A DNA stretch of 64,000 bases. Source: Bacteriovoracaceae bacterium UBA7317. GTDB lineage: Bacteria; Bdellovibrionota; Bacteriovoracia; Bacteriovoracales; Bacteriovoracaceae. The notes beneath the pieces were generated by a model that saw only the letters and a program-made list of their open reading frames with translations, did no database searches and was not told the origin of the DNA. Both the position numbers and the translations under genes were made by a program. Where the stretch lies: assembly GCA_002474345.1 (NCBI GenBank), contig DKQD01000168.1, forward strand, positions 1 to 64,000. The letters are read 5' to 3'. Positions 6,743 through 16,435 of the stretch are shown here, piece after piece (the stretch's first letter is position 1; every line of letters starts with the position of its first letter).

Positions 6743-8833
6743 GTGACTCAAAAAATGACTAGCGTACTTAAAGCTTTATTTATACTGCTTTTCACGAAAA
6801 ATCTTTATGCAGATAACATTCCCAACCAATGGTTTTGGAATCAGGCCAATAATCCAGGCGCTTTGATAGGGAACTATTACGAAACTGGATTTTTACAACT
6901 TCCTCTTCAGGGAAGGATGACTAAAACTCCGTGGAGTGGAGATTATTGGGGTACCTATTTGGGAGGAATTACTTATAGGTGGTTTCCCGTTACAAAAGAT
7001 AAAAAAGATACAGGCCGCTATGGTTATAACCTCTATGATATGAACAATATGAAAGGAGTTGATTTAAGAACCCTTTCACCCGCTGAAAAATATGACCTTT
7101 ATATGGGGGACAAAAACTGGACTTTAACTAAATGGGAGAGGCAGAGGACCGGAATTTTGAAAACCGTCAAGGGTTCTCGGGAATATGTTTCAGGCCATAA
7201 AATACCAAAGTGGTTTGGTTTATGCCATAATTGGGCCCCGGCCACAATTCTTTATGAAAACCCAGGGCCTATAAAAGCGATTGGAAAAACAGGGGTTGAA
7301 ATTCCTTTCGGCTCCTCTGATATCAAGGCCCTTTTAGATATTCATATGGAGTTTGCCAAGTCACCCACTAAGTTTTTAGGAAGCCGCTGTAATTTAAGTT
7401 TAAAGAGTATTTATAAAAAGTGGACAAGTGGTGAGATATCAAAAGAGGAGTATCTTAAGGCATTTAATGATGAGGCCTGCAGTGATACAAACGCCGGCAG
7501 TTTTCATGTTGTTATTTCAAATATTATTGGAAAAAGTGGCATGGGCTTTATCCTTGATGTCACGAGAGGGGAGGAAGTCTGGAATCAGGCGGCCTACGGT
7601 TATCAGTCTGTTATAAAGGGAAGAAGAACTCATAATAATTATATTGAAGGGTTTTATATTTCTGAAATTATAACGATGGAAACTGTTTTAACTTATATTG
7701 CTGAAGTCCCTAAAACCTGGGAAAAAGAAATTAATAAAAAAGCTTTTAAAGCTAAGAGGTATAATTATGAACTTTTCATTGATTATAATGGAAAAATTGT
7801 CGGTGGAAACTGGTTAACTTATGAAAGACCTGATTTTCTATGGATAAGGCAAATGCCTCTTTTTAAAAATGGGATGAGGGAGTTAGAGGATCTTTATAAC
7901 CAATCGATAACGGATAAAAAACCGGCCCCTAGGCCCAAGAGGTCTGGAAAAGAACTTTTAAAATTATTCCAAAAGACGGTTAAGAAAATGATGCTTGCCC
8001 AAAAATTTGTCAAAAACACCAAAGAATTGGTGGCCCTAAGAAAGGAAGAAAGGCGTAAGCAAATTGAAGCAGATAAAAAGGCCTTGAAGGAAAGACTTGA
8101 AAGAGAAGAAAGAGAGCGCTTAAAAAGGCTTGAAGAAGAGAGGAGAAAAAAGAAAAAGTTTAATTGCATCTATAGCATGTACAGGCCAAATGGAGACTTT
8201 ATTGAAAGGTTTAGAGTGGAGGCGATCACGAGAGAGTTGGCCTGCCAAACAGCGAGAAGGGATTGTAATCTTGTCACAAGAGGAACCAGAAATTTTTGTA
8301 CTCAAGGAGACCGAAATAAAATATACCCACTTTGTGAAGTGAGCCTCTTCCACAGAAAGCAAAATGCCCACAAAGGTACCTATAGTGCTCAAGCCGAAAA
8401 CGCTAAAATTGCTTGCTCTATGGCGAGAAGCAAATGTCAGGACGTGATAAAGAAAAGAATCCGCCGGGCACGAAATAAAAAGCAGAGGCAAAGAAGGATG
8501 AGAAACCTCTATTGCAAAAAGGGAGTTGTTCGAGTTGGAAACAAAGTGATTCCAAATAGGAACCCTCCAAGACCTATACCTCCGAACTTCAGACCTGGGA
8601 GACCGCCTATGTCAAATAGACCTGGAGTAAACCGTCCTCCTGTTTCTGTGCCATATCCTACAGGAACGATCGCTCCACCGAGGAAACCATTTACTGTAAA
8701 CGCAGGGCCCATTTGGAATCAAAAAGATGCCCAAAAGAAATGCCCCAAGGTTTGCAAGAGCAAAAAGGCCAAATGGCAGGGGGGATGGTGGACAACCGTA
8801 CCTGGAAAAATGAGTGTTTGCTCTTGTAAATAA
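6743..8833 (+). CDS. secreted transglutaminase-elicitor-like protein with C-terminal MVL lectin module
   Basis: 696 residues, GTG start with GGAGAG ribosome site, signal peptide to about Ala23. Residues 25-390 resemble the transglutaminase-elicitor family known from Phytophthora: Cys161 in FGLCHNWAPA, His255 in GSFHVVISN and Asp272 in ILDVTRGEE form a plausible Cys-His-Asp triad for cross-linking or deamidating glutamine. Residues 405-475 are a Lys/Glu/Arg-rich coiled coil. Residues 476-600 hold two Cys-rich repeats, each with AC-x2-AR-x2-C. A proline-rich linker (605-650) leads to a last 44-residue module, AGPIWNQKDAQKKCPKVC followed by GGWWTTVPGKMSVCSC, that matches the MVL mannan-binding lectin repeat. 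It is likely secreted and targeted to glycan. The transglutaminase call rests on motif recognition and should be checked by profile search. Confidence 0.7.
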   Translation: MTQKMTSVLKALFILLFTKNLYADNIPNQWFWNQANNPGALIGNYYETGFLQLPLQGRMTKTPWSGDYWGTYLGGITYRWFPVTKDKKDTGRYGYNLYDMNNMKGVDLRTLSPAEKYDLYMGDKNWTLTKWERQRTGILKTVKGSREYVSGHKIPKWFGLCHNWAPATILYENPGPIKAIGKTGVEIPFGSSDIKALLDIHMEFAKSPTKFLGSRCNLSLKSIYKKWTSGEISKEEYLKAFNDEACSDTNAGSFHVVISNIIGKSGMGFILDVTRGEEVWNQAAYGYQSVIKGRRTHNNYIEGFYISEIITMETVLTYIAEVPKTWEKEINKKAFKAKRYNYELFIDYNGKIVGGNWLTYERPDFLWIRQMPLFKNGMRELEDLYNQSITDKKPAPRPKRSGKELLKLFQKTVKKMMLAQKFVKNTKELVALRKEERRKQIEADKKALKERLEREERERLKRLEEERRKKKKFNCIYSMYRPNGDFIERFRVEAITRELACQTARRDCNLVTRGTRNFCTQGDRNKIYPLCEVSLFHRKQNAHKGTYSAQAENAKIACSMARSKCQDVIKKRIRRARNKKQRQRRMRNLYCKKGVVRVGNKVIPNRNPPRPIPPNFRPGRPPMSNRPGVNRPPVSVPYPTGTIAPPRKPFTVNAGPIWNQKDAQKKCPKVCKSKKAKWQGGWWTTVPGKMSVCSCK

Positions 8834-8859
8834 GTCAAATACCTAAAAAAGAACATTTC

Positions 8860-8888
8860 AAAAGGCCTCCTTTTTGGAGGCCTTTTTT
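8860..8888. terminator. bidirectional terminator between convergent genes
   Basis: AAAAGGCCTCC (8860-8870) and GGAGGCCTTTT (8876-8886) form an 11-bp perfect stem with a TTTTT loop, flanked by A and T runs on both sides. It serves the transglutaminase gene on the plus strand and the 7TMR-CheA gene on the minus strand. Confidence 0.9.
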
Positions 8889-8914
8889 ATTTAGTTTGGA
8901 GAAAGGTTTAGGAT

Positions 8915-11900
8915 TTAGTTTGGAATTGTGATTTCAAACGCTGTGAATTGGCCTATGTCTGTTTTAACAAGAATCTTTCCACCCATTTTTTCGATATTTT
9001 TTTTCACGATATCCATTCCAATTCCACGTCCGGAAATTTCTGAAACTTGATCTTTCGTGCTAAGGTTGGGGGAGAAAATAAGGTCAATTTTTTGTTCATT
9101 TGTCAATTGATCCATATCATCTTCAGTAATGAGTCCCTGGTTTAGGGCCTTCCTCGCAACTTGATCAACGTTAATACCATTACCATCGTCTTTTAAAAGT
9201 ATTTTTGTTTCACTATCTATATGGTTTATATCGATAAGTATAAGCCCTTTCTCGCTTTTCCCTTTTTGCTTTCTTTCCTCAGGTGCCTCCAACCCATGAT
9301 CGAGGGAATTCCTGATAAGGTGGAGGATTGCTTCTTGCAATATAGCAAGCTTCTCATGACCCATTGAGGATTGGTCGCCTGTTATATTGAACGAGGTTAT
9401 TTTTCCAAGGGATTTAGAAACATCCGACACTACATTTTTAAACTTTGATAAAGTATATTTAATGGGCTCCTCTTGAAGCTTTTCAAAACACCTGTCTAGG
9501 GTTAAAGAAAAATCTTTAGGAGGGTTATCAAAAAATTCAGAAAGGGCCTGTTTGCATGAGTTAAGGTTATCAATTAAAACTTCAGTAACCTGGGGCTTTT
9601 GGGAAAATTCCATATCATCATCGATACCTGTATAGGGCCTTAAAAATTTTAGCAAATCTATTTTTGCGTGATATGAACAAGGCATATTATTTTCGCATAT
9701 ACTTTTAACTAATTTGAAAAAAGGTTTTATTTCCGTATCAATGTTTTCTTGATTAGGAAAAGGTATTTTTTGCTTTAATTGATAAAAGGTATAATTGATT
9801 TCTTCTTTAAGGTTTTCTTCATAAATAAGCTGATTAGGCGAAAGGTCTTTTAAAACTTTTATTTGAAGACTGTCTATGACATCAAAAAAATCATTTAAAT
9901 CTTTCTCCTCAGACGTTTCTGAAACTTTTAGGAGTAGTTTATGAATAAGGAAATTTTGAGGTATTTTAAGTAAATCCTTTCTTTGTTTAGACCCTTGATT
10001 AATAATAAGTGAAAAATTCTGCCTTAGATCTTCCGGTATTTCATTGCTATCAATTGCAATTAAAATGTAGAAAAATTCCCACATTTTACAAAGGTCATGA
10101 AAAATAAGGTGTTCTTTCCCGCCCTTATTTAGGCTATCTTTTATGATTTGTCCCAGTGAATGAATATAGTCCATTTGTTGGTTTTTAGATAAGGAAATGG
10201 CTTCATCTATTAATGTATTTAGTGTTTTAAAAGACTCCTCTTTTTCTTGATTATGTTGATGAGCCTTTAGAAGATTTTTTGTAAATTTAAAAACTGAAAA
10301 AATTAAATCAAAAGATTCATTTATATGAAAATAATTGGGGTCAAATAATAGAGACTGAATATAAATTTGGCTTCCTTTTTCTTTAACACTTTTATAGGAT
10401 TCAAAAAATTTATTTTCAAACTTGTTAAAATCTGATTCTCCTGTCGTTAAAGACTTTTCCAGGTTAAAAATAGAGGCCTCTAAGGTATGAACTTTTTGTG
10501 AAAGAGATTCTTCGTCCATGGCCCTTGAGTTCCCTTTAAGTGAGTGGGTAAACTCTTTCCAATTTTTTAAAAACTCTTTAAATTGAGGTCTTTTATGGAC
10601 TAGCTTTAGGGAAAAAAACTTACTTTTTCCTGGTTCTAAATCTAAAAAAAGAGGCTGATCGTTTTCCAGTATTTTAAGATCAATTTCAAGCATTTTAATA
10701 AGGTCGTGAAGACCTTCTTTGAGTTTAAGCCCTTCACCAAAGTCTATTGAAAAGACGTCTTTCGCAGATTTTAGATATCTATTTGTGATTCCTTGAAGGT
10801 CATAAGTCCCTTGAATAAATTCGTTAATTTTATCCATCCTAAAATCACCATTTCCTCCTTCCTCTCTTACAATGTCCTCTATAAAGTTTTCTAAAGAATG
10901 AATCTTCTTAGAAATTCTTGAAAGGTTAAAAATTCGGGCGTTTCCCTTTAAGGTGTGTAGGATTCTAAATAACTCTGAAAGATCCCCCTTTAAACCTTCT
11001 TTCTCAAGGCCGACTCTTAAGTTTTTAAGGTGGTTTAAAATATTTTGCTCATTTTCAATAGCATCTTTAAAAAAGAGGGCGAGGTCTTCTTTTTTGTTTG
11101 AGGCCAATTCTTGGAGGATTTCAAGATTTTGTAGTTCTTCTTCTTTTTGTTTGGCCATTTCATTTTCTAGTTTTAAAAGATCAGTCACGTCTTCAACAAC
11201 AAACATTATTTTTATAAGAATGCCTTTTTCGTCGTACAGAGGACTGTAATTTATTTTTAAAATTTTTTCATTTTTTGGGTTATTTCTTGGAAAATATTTA
11301 AGACTAGTTGGAAAAATATCTCTAAAAAGAAGCCATTGAAGCTCATCAAAACCAAACATAATACTAAAAGAAAAAATAATTTTAGAATAAAGCTCTGATT
11401 CTTTATCAATTGACCTATAAATGGTCTCAAAAATAGTTTTTCCAGTAATATCTTCACCAAAAATAGTTTTTGAAAAGCCTGAAACAGGCTTCATAATTAG
11501 CTGATCCTTTCCAACTGTGAAAACAGACTGCCTCATATTGTCCAAAAGATTAGATATACTAGCGAGGGCCTCATTTAGTTCACTGGTCCTTTCCTTTACT
11601 TTTTGGTCTAAATTTAAGTTCAGTTCATTGAGCTCTTTAGTTAGCTTTCTTTCCAATTTAAGAGATTCTTCCAGGGTTTCTGTAAGCGTTTTTTCCTGAG
11701 CTATGATTTGGTTTTGAAGCTCCTTTTCTTTTTTGGCGGCCACTTCTTTTTCAAAATTAAAGCGGTCAGCAAGCCCCATGGAGAGAAGGAGCATCTGAAA
11801 GGCCTGAGCAATAATAGGGGAGTGATTATTAAAGTCATTGGTTGGAAAAATCCCTGCTGTCATTAAACACCAAATAGTGGCGCCAAAAATGAGAATGGAA

Positions 11901-12916
11901 AAGGCAATAATATAATATTTAGCAGGCCTATAGCCTTCCTTTTTTCTTCTATAAGCAACCACAATACTTGAAATAAAGGTTATAGGAATAAAAAGATTAC
12001 TAATAATCATTGAGTAATAACGAGTTGGTTCAAAGGCAAGTATAAAGGCCAAGGCGTGCATGGAAATTAAAAAGTAATAATAAAGTGAAAGCCTTGAAGT
12101 ATCTCTTTTAAGATCAAGGTAGGTAAAAACAAAAAGATTGAGTGAAACCCCAATTATGGCCATGCTCCAGGCATTTCCGATCGCTAAAATCCATGGGGTA
12201 TCTTTAAAAAGATAGGCCGCCACAAAGCCCTGGTAAAAGGCCATATAAAGGGCACCACCTAAGCAATAAATAACGTAGTAGAAAAAACTGATGCTTTTAG
12301 TTGATAAAAAAATAAAGGCGTTGTATACGACCATGGACAGAAAAAGGCCAAAGTAAAGACCCCAAAAAAGGTTGGAGGCCGATTCTTTTTCGGCCATCTT
12401 GGCGGGAGTTAAAAGGGTTAGATTGACTTCCCCTGCTCCGTCATCACTCATAACTCTGACAAAAATTTCTGCTTCCTTTTCAATGGCGACAGGAAAAATA
12501 AAAGGCCTTAATTTTTGAAACCGGTCTTTAAAAACGTATTTATCCCCTAAGACCCCAGTGTCCCAACCACCATCTTTTCTCAATCTATAAAACTCGATAT
12601 GGTTTTGATAAAAGACATTAAAAGAAAGAAACCATTCTATCCTTTGGGACATATTATAAATTTTAAGCCTAAACCAATAAGCACTTTTACTATAGCCATA
12701 ATTAGGTATTTGAACTTTGCTTTTTTTAAATTGATTTAAGTATTTGGGCCGGCTTATGTCATCAATTTTTAATTTTTTAGTTTTGTCTTCAAGAATATCG
12801 AGGTGTAGACCTAACTCGTAAAACTCTTTTCCATCTTCTAGGGTAATAGGGTTTGATTGGGAAAAAGTTCTTTCCAAAAAGATGAGTTGAAATAAAATGA
12901 GGACTATTAATTTCAA
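8915..12916 (-). CDS. 7TMR-DISM receptor fused to CheA-like histidine kinase
   Basis: 1333 residues, TTG start with AGGGG eight bases upstream; signal peptide to FSQ. Order: 7TMR-DISM extracellular domain (about 22-170), seven helices (about 185-390), a long coiled coil (395-450), a PAS-like segment (455-585), an Hpt domain with HTLKGNAR at His654, a second Hpt-like segment with HSLKGNSR at His791, a helical region, then a CheA-type ATPase: HLIRNSLDHGLEAPEERKQKG near residue 1200, DDGNGI, and GRGIGMDIVKK close to the end. No CheW-like P5 domain and no receiver are present, so output must go to a separate response regulator, none of which is in the window. The sensor half is paralogous to the kinase at 47237-49186, and its PAS region to the protein at 27648-29621. 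Probable ligand: extracellular carbohydrate, as known for 7TMR-DISM receptors. Confidence 0.85.
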   Translation of the reverse strand: MKLIVLILFQLIFLERTFSQSNPITLEDGKEFYELGLHLDILEDKTKKLKIDDISRPKYLNQFKKSKVQIPNYGYSKSAYWFRLKIYNMSQRIEWFLSFNVFYQNHIEFYRLRKDGGWDTGVLGDKYVFKDRFQKLRPFIFPVAIEKEAEIFVRVMSDDGAGEVNLTLLTPAKMAEKESASNLFWGLYFGLFLSMVVYNAFIFLSTKSISFFYYVIYCLGGALYMAFYQGFVAAYLFKDTPWILAIGNAWSMAIIGVSLNLFVFTYLDLKRDTSRLSLYYYFLISMHALAFILAFEPTRYYSMIISNLFIPITFISSIVVAYRRKKEGYRPAKYYIIAFSILIFGATIWCLMTAGIFPTNDFNNHSPIIAQAFQMLLLSMGLADRFNFEKEVAAKKEKELQNQIIAQEKTLTETLEESLKLERKLTKELNELNLNLDQKVKERTSELNEALASISNLLDNMRQSVFTVGKDQLIMKPVSGFSKTIFGEDITGKTIFETIYRSIDKESELYSKIIFSFSIMFGFDELQWLLFRDIFPTSLKYFPRNNPKNEKILKINYSPLYDEKGILIKIMFVVEDVTDLLKLENEMAKQKEEELQNLEILQELASNKKEDLALFFKDAIENEQNILNHLKNLRVGLEKEGLKGDLSELFRILHTLKGNARIFNLSRISKKIHSLENFIEDIVREEGGNGDFRMDKINEFIQGTYDLQGITNRYLKSAKDVFSIDFGEGLKLKEGLHDLIKMLEIDLKILENDQPLFLDLEPGKSKFFSLKLVHKRPQFKEFLKNWKEFTHSLKGNSRAMDEESLSQKVHTLEASIFNLEKSLTTGESDFNKFENKFFESYKSVKEKGSQIYIQSLLFDPNYFHINESFDLIFSVFKFTKNLLKAHQHNQEKEESFKTLNTLIDEAISLSKNQQMDYIHSLGQIIKDSLNKGGKEHLIFHDLCKMWEFFYILIAIDSNEIPEDLRQNFSLIINQGSKQRKDLLKIPQNFLIHKLLLKVSETSEEKDLNDFFDVIDSLQIKVLKDLSPNQLIYEENLKEEINYTFYQLKQKIPFPNQENIDTEIKPFFKLVKSICENNMPCSYHAKIDLLKFLRPYTGIDDDMEFSQKPQVTEVLIDNLNSCKQALSEFFDNPPKDFSLTLDRCFEKLQEEPIKYTLSKFKNVVSDVSKSLGKITSFNITGDQSSMGHEKLAILQEAILHLIRNSLDHGLEAPEERKQKGKSEKGLILIDINHIDSETKILLKDDGNGINVDQVARKALNQGLITEDDMDQLTNEQKIDLIFSPNLSTKDQVSEISGRGIGMDIVKKNIEKMGGKILVKTDIGQFTAFEITIPN

Positions 12917-13155
12917 ATAGAATACCCCTACTATTTCATCCTATTCGGATTTTTTAGACTTCGTTTGATTAGACAAAAAAAGGGGCCAAACTTATTTTAT
13001 TTTTTTTAAGGATCAGAGTTTCTAACCCACACACCTTCAGTTAATAAAACAATCAAAAGACATCTCTTAGAAAGAGGCTGAACTGGCTTTTATTGAGCTT
13101 AAAGTTTTTTCCTGACTCAAACGATAAAGTATATGAATTAATAAAGGGAAAAATT

Positions 13156-15297
13156 ATGAAAAAAATCATTCTTTTGAAGCTCATTTTTCTTTTAACCCTT
13201 TACTTGGGAACTTTTCCTTCCTATGGAAAAAATCTAGACCTTCTAAACCTTCGGAATAAAAAAATAGACATCCTCAATAAAGCAACCACCGTGACGGATG
13301 AAGAACATAAAGAATTGACTGAATCAGGAATCTTTCCTAAGTGTCAAAAAGGGTCTGATTATGAATTAGGTCTTTGCTATAAACCATGTAAAAAAGGTCA
13401 TATTGGAATTGGGCCTTTTTGTTGGGAGGATTGCCCACAAGGTTATAATGATTCGGGAGTTACTTGCTTTAAACTTCCCGATACAAAAAAGAAGGTTAAT
13501 TATAATAGAGGAAAAGGAAAATTTCCCATCTGTTCTTCTAACAAACAAAAAAAGGCGGGGCTTTGTTTTGATAAATGTAAAAGTGGTTATAAGCCAAAAG
13601 GCGTAAAATGCCAAAAGTCATGTCCATCAGGTTACAGAGACTTTGGGTGGTTTTGTTATAAAAGGTGGTGGAGTTGGAAAAGGAAAAATTCCTACGCTTT
13701 TACGGGAAGGTCTTTTCCTAGGTCTTGCCCTTCTGGGAAGAAGTTTTCAAAGGGTCTTTGCTACACTCCTTGTAAAAAAGGACACACTGGTTTAGGTCCC
13801 ATTTGTGGGAAAAACTGCCCTGTTAATTATAAAGATACAGGAATCGCTTGCGTCCAATCGGGAAGCATTTTTGTTAAGACAAGGCTTGATAGAGAAAAGG
13901 ACCTTCCAAACTATTCTGGTATCGCGAAACCAAAAAATATTAAATACCTCAGAGATGATGCGGGAAGGGCCCTTATCCTTCACGGAATAAACAGCTCAAA
14001 CTCTGCTAAAAAGAGTGACGATAACATGAGCTGGGTTAAAGAAGAAGATGTTATTCAAGAAACAAAAGATTTTGGGATGAACGCCGTCAGGCTTCTCATT
14101 TTTTGGTCCGCCATTGAACCTGAAAAGGGTGTTTACAATGATCAGTATCTTGAAGAGGTTGCTAAAAGAGTGAAGTGGTATACAGATAATGGAGCTTGGG
14201 TTGTTCTTGATATGCACCAGGACCTTTACTCTAAGGCCGTTGGTGGCAATGGCGCGCCTGATTGGGCAACCCTGACTGAGCCTTTTGAAGAATTTCAAGG
14301 GAAAAAAGTAAATGAAATGCATGATAGTCTTAAGCACTACTGGTGGTTACAAAACGTAAACCCTGCAACCATGCAGGCCTTTATTAATTTTTGGGATTAT
14401 GACAATCCAAAATTTAAACACCTCCAAGACCACTACGTGAAGGCGTGGGTAAAAGTAGTGAAGCGCTTTAAAAATAACCCCAAGGTTTTAGGGTATGACT
14501 TAATGAATGAGCCCCATAATGCCGATTTAACGTCAAAATTTGAAAAGAAAAATCTGTATGAACTTTATCAAAGACTTATTAAAGGTATCAGGGAACACGA
14601 TAACGAAAAGTGGATTTTCTTTGAGCCCCGTTCTTTTGGAATTAACTTTGGGCTTCCGTCTCACCTAGATAAAGTTGAGGACGTTCGAAGTGGTTCTTCA
14701 AGACTTGTTTACGCTCCTCACTTTTATCCACCTCTTATTCATGAAAATGTTCCTTATGGGAGTGGGGATAGAAAAACTGTTTCCATGTGGTCAAAAAGCC
14801 GCGCTAAAGAATTAGACCTTCAAAAAATTCCTCTTTGGGTTGGGGAAATCGGAAGTGATGAACGAGTCGACGGGTTTTCTAATTACTTAGAAGAGATTTT
14901 AAACATTATCGATTATATGGGCGGAAGCTGGATGTGGTGGAGTAATGACAGAAATAAGAGCTGGGGCCTTGTGGATTGGAAGAAAAGACCTAATCAAAAA
15001 GTAAAATACCTTGTAAGGACCTACCCAAGGGCCGTCGCGGGAGACCCCATCGCCCACTCGTTTGACGTTCATACGGCAAAATTTTTGTTAAAATTTCAAA
15101 CAAGCCCTCATATTAAAGGAAAGACAGAGATCTTTGTTCCAAAGATCCATTACCCTAATGGATTTGACATAAAAGTTTTTAATGAAACGACGGGGACAAA
15201 AGTGGACCACACTTATGATGAATCTAGGCAAATCCTTTATTTAAAAACAGAAAATATTGGGACTCCTCACACTCTTTTAATTACAAGGAAAAAATAA
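13156..15297 (+). CDS. secreted GH5 endoglycoceramidase-like hydrolase with Cys-rich repeats
   Basis: 713 residues from the ATG at 13156 (AAAGGGAA ribosome site; signal peptide MKKIILLKLIFLLTLYLG); a TTG at 13093 in frame is unlikely. The N-terminal part carries three tandem modules of the form GLCYxPCKKGHxGxGPxC then CPxGYxDxGxxC (cysteines at 13340-13850). From about residue 255 follows a GH5 barrel: RLLIFWSAIEPEKG, LDMHQDLYS, proton donor Glu452 in LMNEPHN and nucleophile Glu564 in WVGEIGSD, then a C-terminal beta domain. DMHQD and GAPDWA are typical of endoglycoceramidases, which release the oligosaccharide from glycosphingolipids of eukaryotic membranes; broader beta-glucosidase activity cannot be excluded. 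The repeats may be binding modules. Confidence 0.85.
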   Translation: MKKIILLKLIFLLTLYLGTFPSYGKNLDLLNLRNKKIDILNKATTVTDEEHKELTESGIFPKCQKGSDYELGLCYKPCKKGHIGIGPFCWEDCPQGYNDSGVTCFKLPDTKKKVNYNRGKGKFPICSSNKQKKAGLCFDKCKSGYKPKGVKCQKSCPSGYRDFGWFCYKRWWSWKRKNSYAFTGRSFPRSCPSGKKFSKGLCYTPCKKGHTGLGPICGKNCPVNYKDTGIACVQSGSIFVKTRLDREKDLPNYSGIAKPKNIKYLRDDAGRALILHGINSSNSAKKSDDNMSWVKEEDVIQETKDFGMNAVRLLIFWSAIEPEKGVYNDQYLEEVAKRVKWYTDNGAWVVLDMHQDLYSKAVGGNGAPDWATLTEPFEEFQGKKVNEMHDSLKHYWWLQNVNPATMQAFINFWDYDNPKFKHLQDHYVKAWVKVVKRFKNNPKVLGYDLMNEPHNADLTSKFEKKNLYELYQRLIKGIREHDNEKWIFFEPRSFGINFGLPSHLDKVEDVRSGSSRLVYAPHFYPPLIHENVPYGSGDRKTVSMWSKSRAKELDLQKIPLWVGEIGSDERVDGFSNYLEEILNIIDYMGGSWMWWSNDRNKSWGLVDWKKRPNQKVKYLVRTYPRAVAGDPIAHSFDVHTAKFLLKFQTSPHIKGKTEIFVPKIHYPNGFDIKVFNETTGTKVDHTYDESRQILYLKTENIGTPHTLLITRKK

Positions 15298-15422
15298 GGT
15301 TTTGATGTTATTAGCTTCATAGGGCTTTTATTTAGTGGCCTACACAAAGTTGACAAAAGAATTGTTTGAAATTTGGAACATAGTTAAAATAGAGGAAGGT
15401 ACTTTATCCGTGAGGTAAGAAG

Positions 15423-16043
15423 ATGAATAATCTTAAGTTTGTTGCCTTAGGACTTTTTGTTGTCTTTGTCGGCCTTTTTATTTTCAGTAAGGTTAGAGAT
15501 GATGGACCTGTCAAAGAAGCCTCTGTAAAAAGAGAAATGAAAGTCGAAAAGAGAAAGAGGCCCGCTTTAAAAAAATTTGTTGCCAAAAAACCTGATAAAG
15601 TTTTGGATAACTACTCTCCAAAATTTTATAATACTGAGGATATAAAAATTCCTGAGACCTTAAAAGAGGGTGAGTTTGCCACCCATAAAGGAAGGCTTGT
15701 TGCTGAGTTAAAGGAAGGAAAGCTTATCCCCGTTAGGAAAGAATGGACAAAAAAGGTGATCTATTCAAAAGAGCCTGTTCACGAGGATTTAGATACGAGG
15801 GCCTTTAAATTCTTTAAGGCCATGGGGTTTAATTCAGATAAAAAGTTAAAAGTTGAAAGGGGAAAAAGCTACTTTCTTGTCAGTGGCAATACGGCCCTTA
15901 AAGTTGACCTTTTTGTCGCTAAATATAACTGGGAAGGGAAGCCAAAAGTCGGGACTTATCTAATGAAGTCAACGTCAGGAGGCTATTATAGAAAGATTGC
16001 TTCAGACTTAAGACTTAAACCACCAGTAAAAGATAAAAATTAA
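15423..16043 (+). CDS. anchored hypothetical protein, 206 residues
   Basis: One N-terminal transmembrane helix (FVALGLFVVFVGLFIF, residues 6-21), then a Lys-rich stalk and an ordered C-terminal half (residues 110-195, with SYFLVSGNTALKVDLFVAKYNW). No family was recognised. It has a good ribosome site (GAGGTAAGAAG) and is followed by a strong terminator. It sits 125 bases behind the GH5 gene on the same strand, so it may be co-transcribed; its role is unknown. Confidence 0.65.
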   Translation: MNNLKFVALGLFVVFVGLFIFSKVRDDGPVKEASVKREMKVEKRKRPALKKFVAKKPDKVLDNYSPKFYNTEDIKIPETLKEGEFATHKGRLVAELKEGKLIPVRKEWTKKVIYSKEPVHEDLDTRAFKFFKAMGFNSDKKLKVERGKSYFLVSGNTALKVDLFVAKYNWEGKPKVGTYLMKSTSGGYYRKIASDLRLKPPVKDKN

Positions 16044-16055
16044 TTTCTTAAACTT

Positions 16056-16086
16056 AAGGCCTCTTTTTCCAGAGGCCTTTTTTTTG
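16056..16086 (+). terminator. intrinsic terminator
   Basis: AAGGCCTCT (16056-16064) pairs perfectly with AGAGGCCTT (16071-16079), six-base loop, followed by a run of T. It ends the unit of the anchored hypothetical and separates it from the giant RHS gene. Confidence 0.9.
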
Positions 16087-16435
16087 TCAACTTTTCTTAA
16101 AAGTTAAACTCCCCTCACAATTTTCCTCAATAAAAAATAATTAAAAAGTTCAAACCATGTCTAAAAGTTGGCATTTCATTAAGTTTTGTTTGTTGAGTGT
16201 TAACTCACGATTAGAAAATAAAATTCATTGAACTTAACCAATTCCTAAAAATTTATTAATTTCAGAATCTTAAATGGGTAAAAAAAATAAGTTTTCTTTA
16301 GGCCCACGTGAATTTTTAAATGGGGAAATTAAGGAAAGGAAAGTCTTGAACCCACTTATAATGAAGGGATTAAACAAATTTAAAATGTAAGGAATATGTA
16401 TTTAAAATGTTAACTTTTTTTAAAAAGGGCCAAAG
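16087..16435. other. upstream region of the RHS gene, no gene seen
   Basis: AT-rich intergenic region. A TTGGCAT at 16168 recalls half of a sigma-54 site but lacks the matching GC element ten bases on. AAAAAGGG at 16421-16428 is the ribosome site of the next gene. No other structure was found. Confidence 0.45.

Noticed and set aside
13093-13155. TTG start 21 codons upstream for the GH5 enzyme
   Set aside because: It would place a charged segment before the signal peptide; the ATG at 13156 has a good ribosome site.
16168-16184. Possible sigma-54 promoter (TTGGCAT)
   Set aside because: The required GC element at the fixed ten-base distance is absent.
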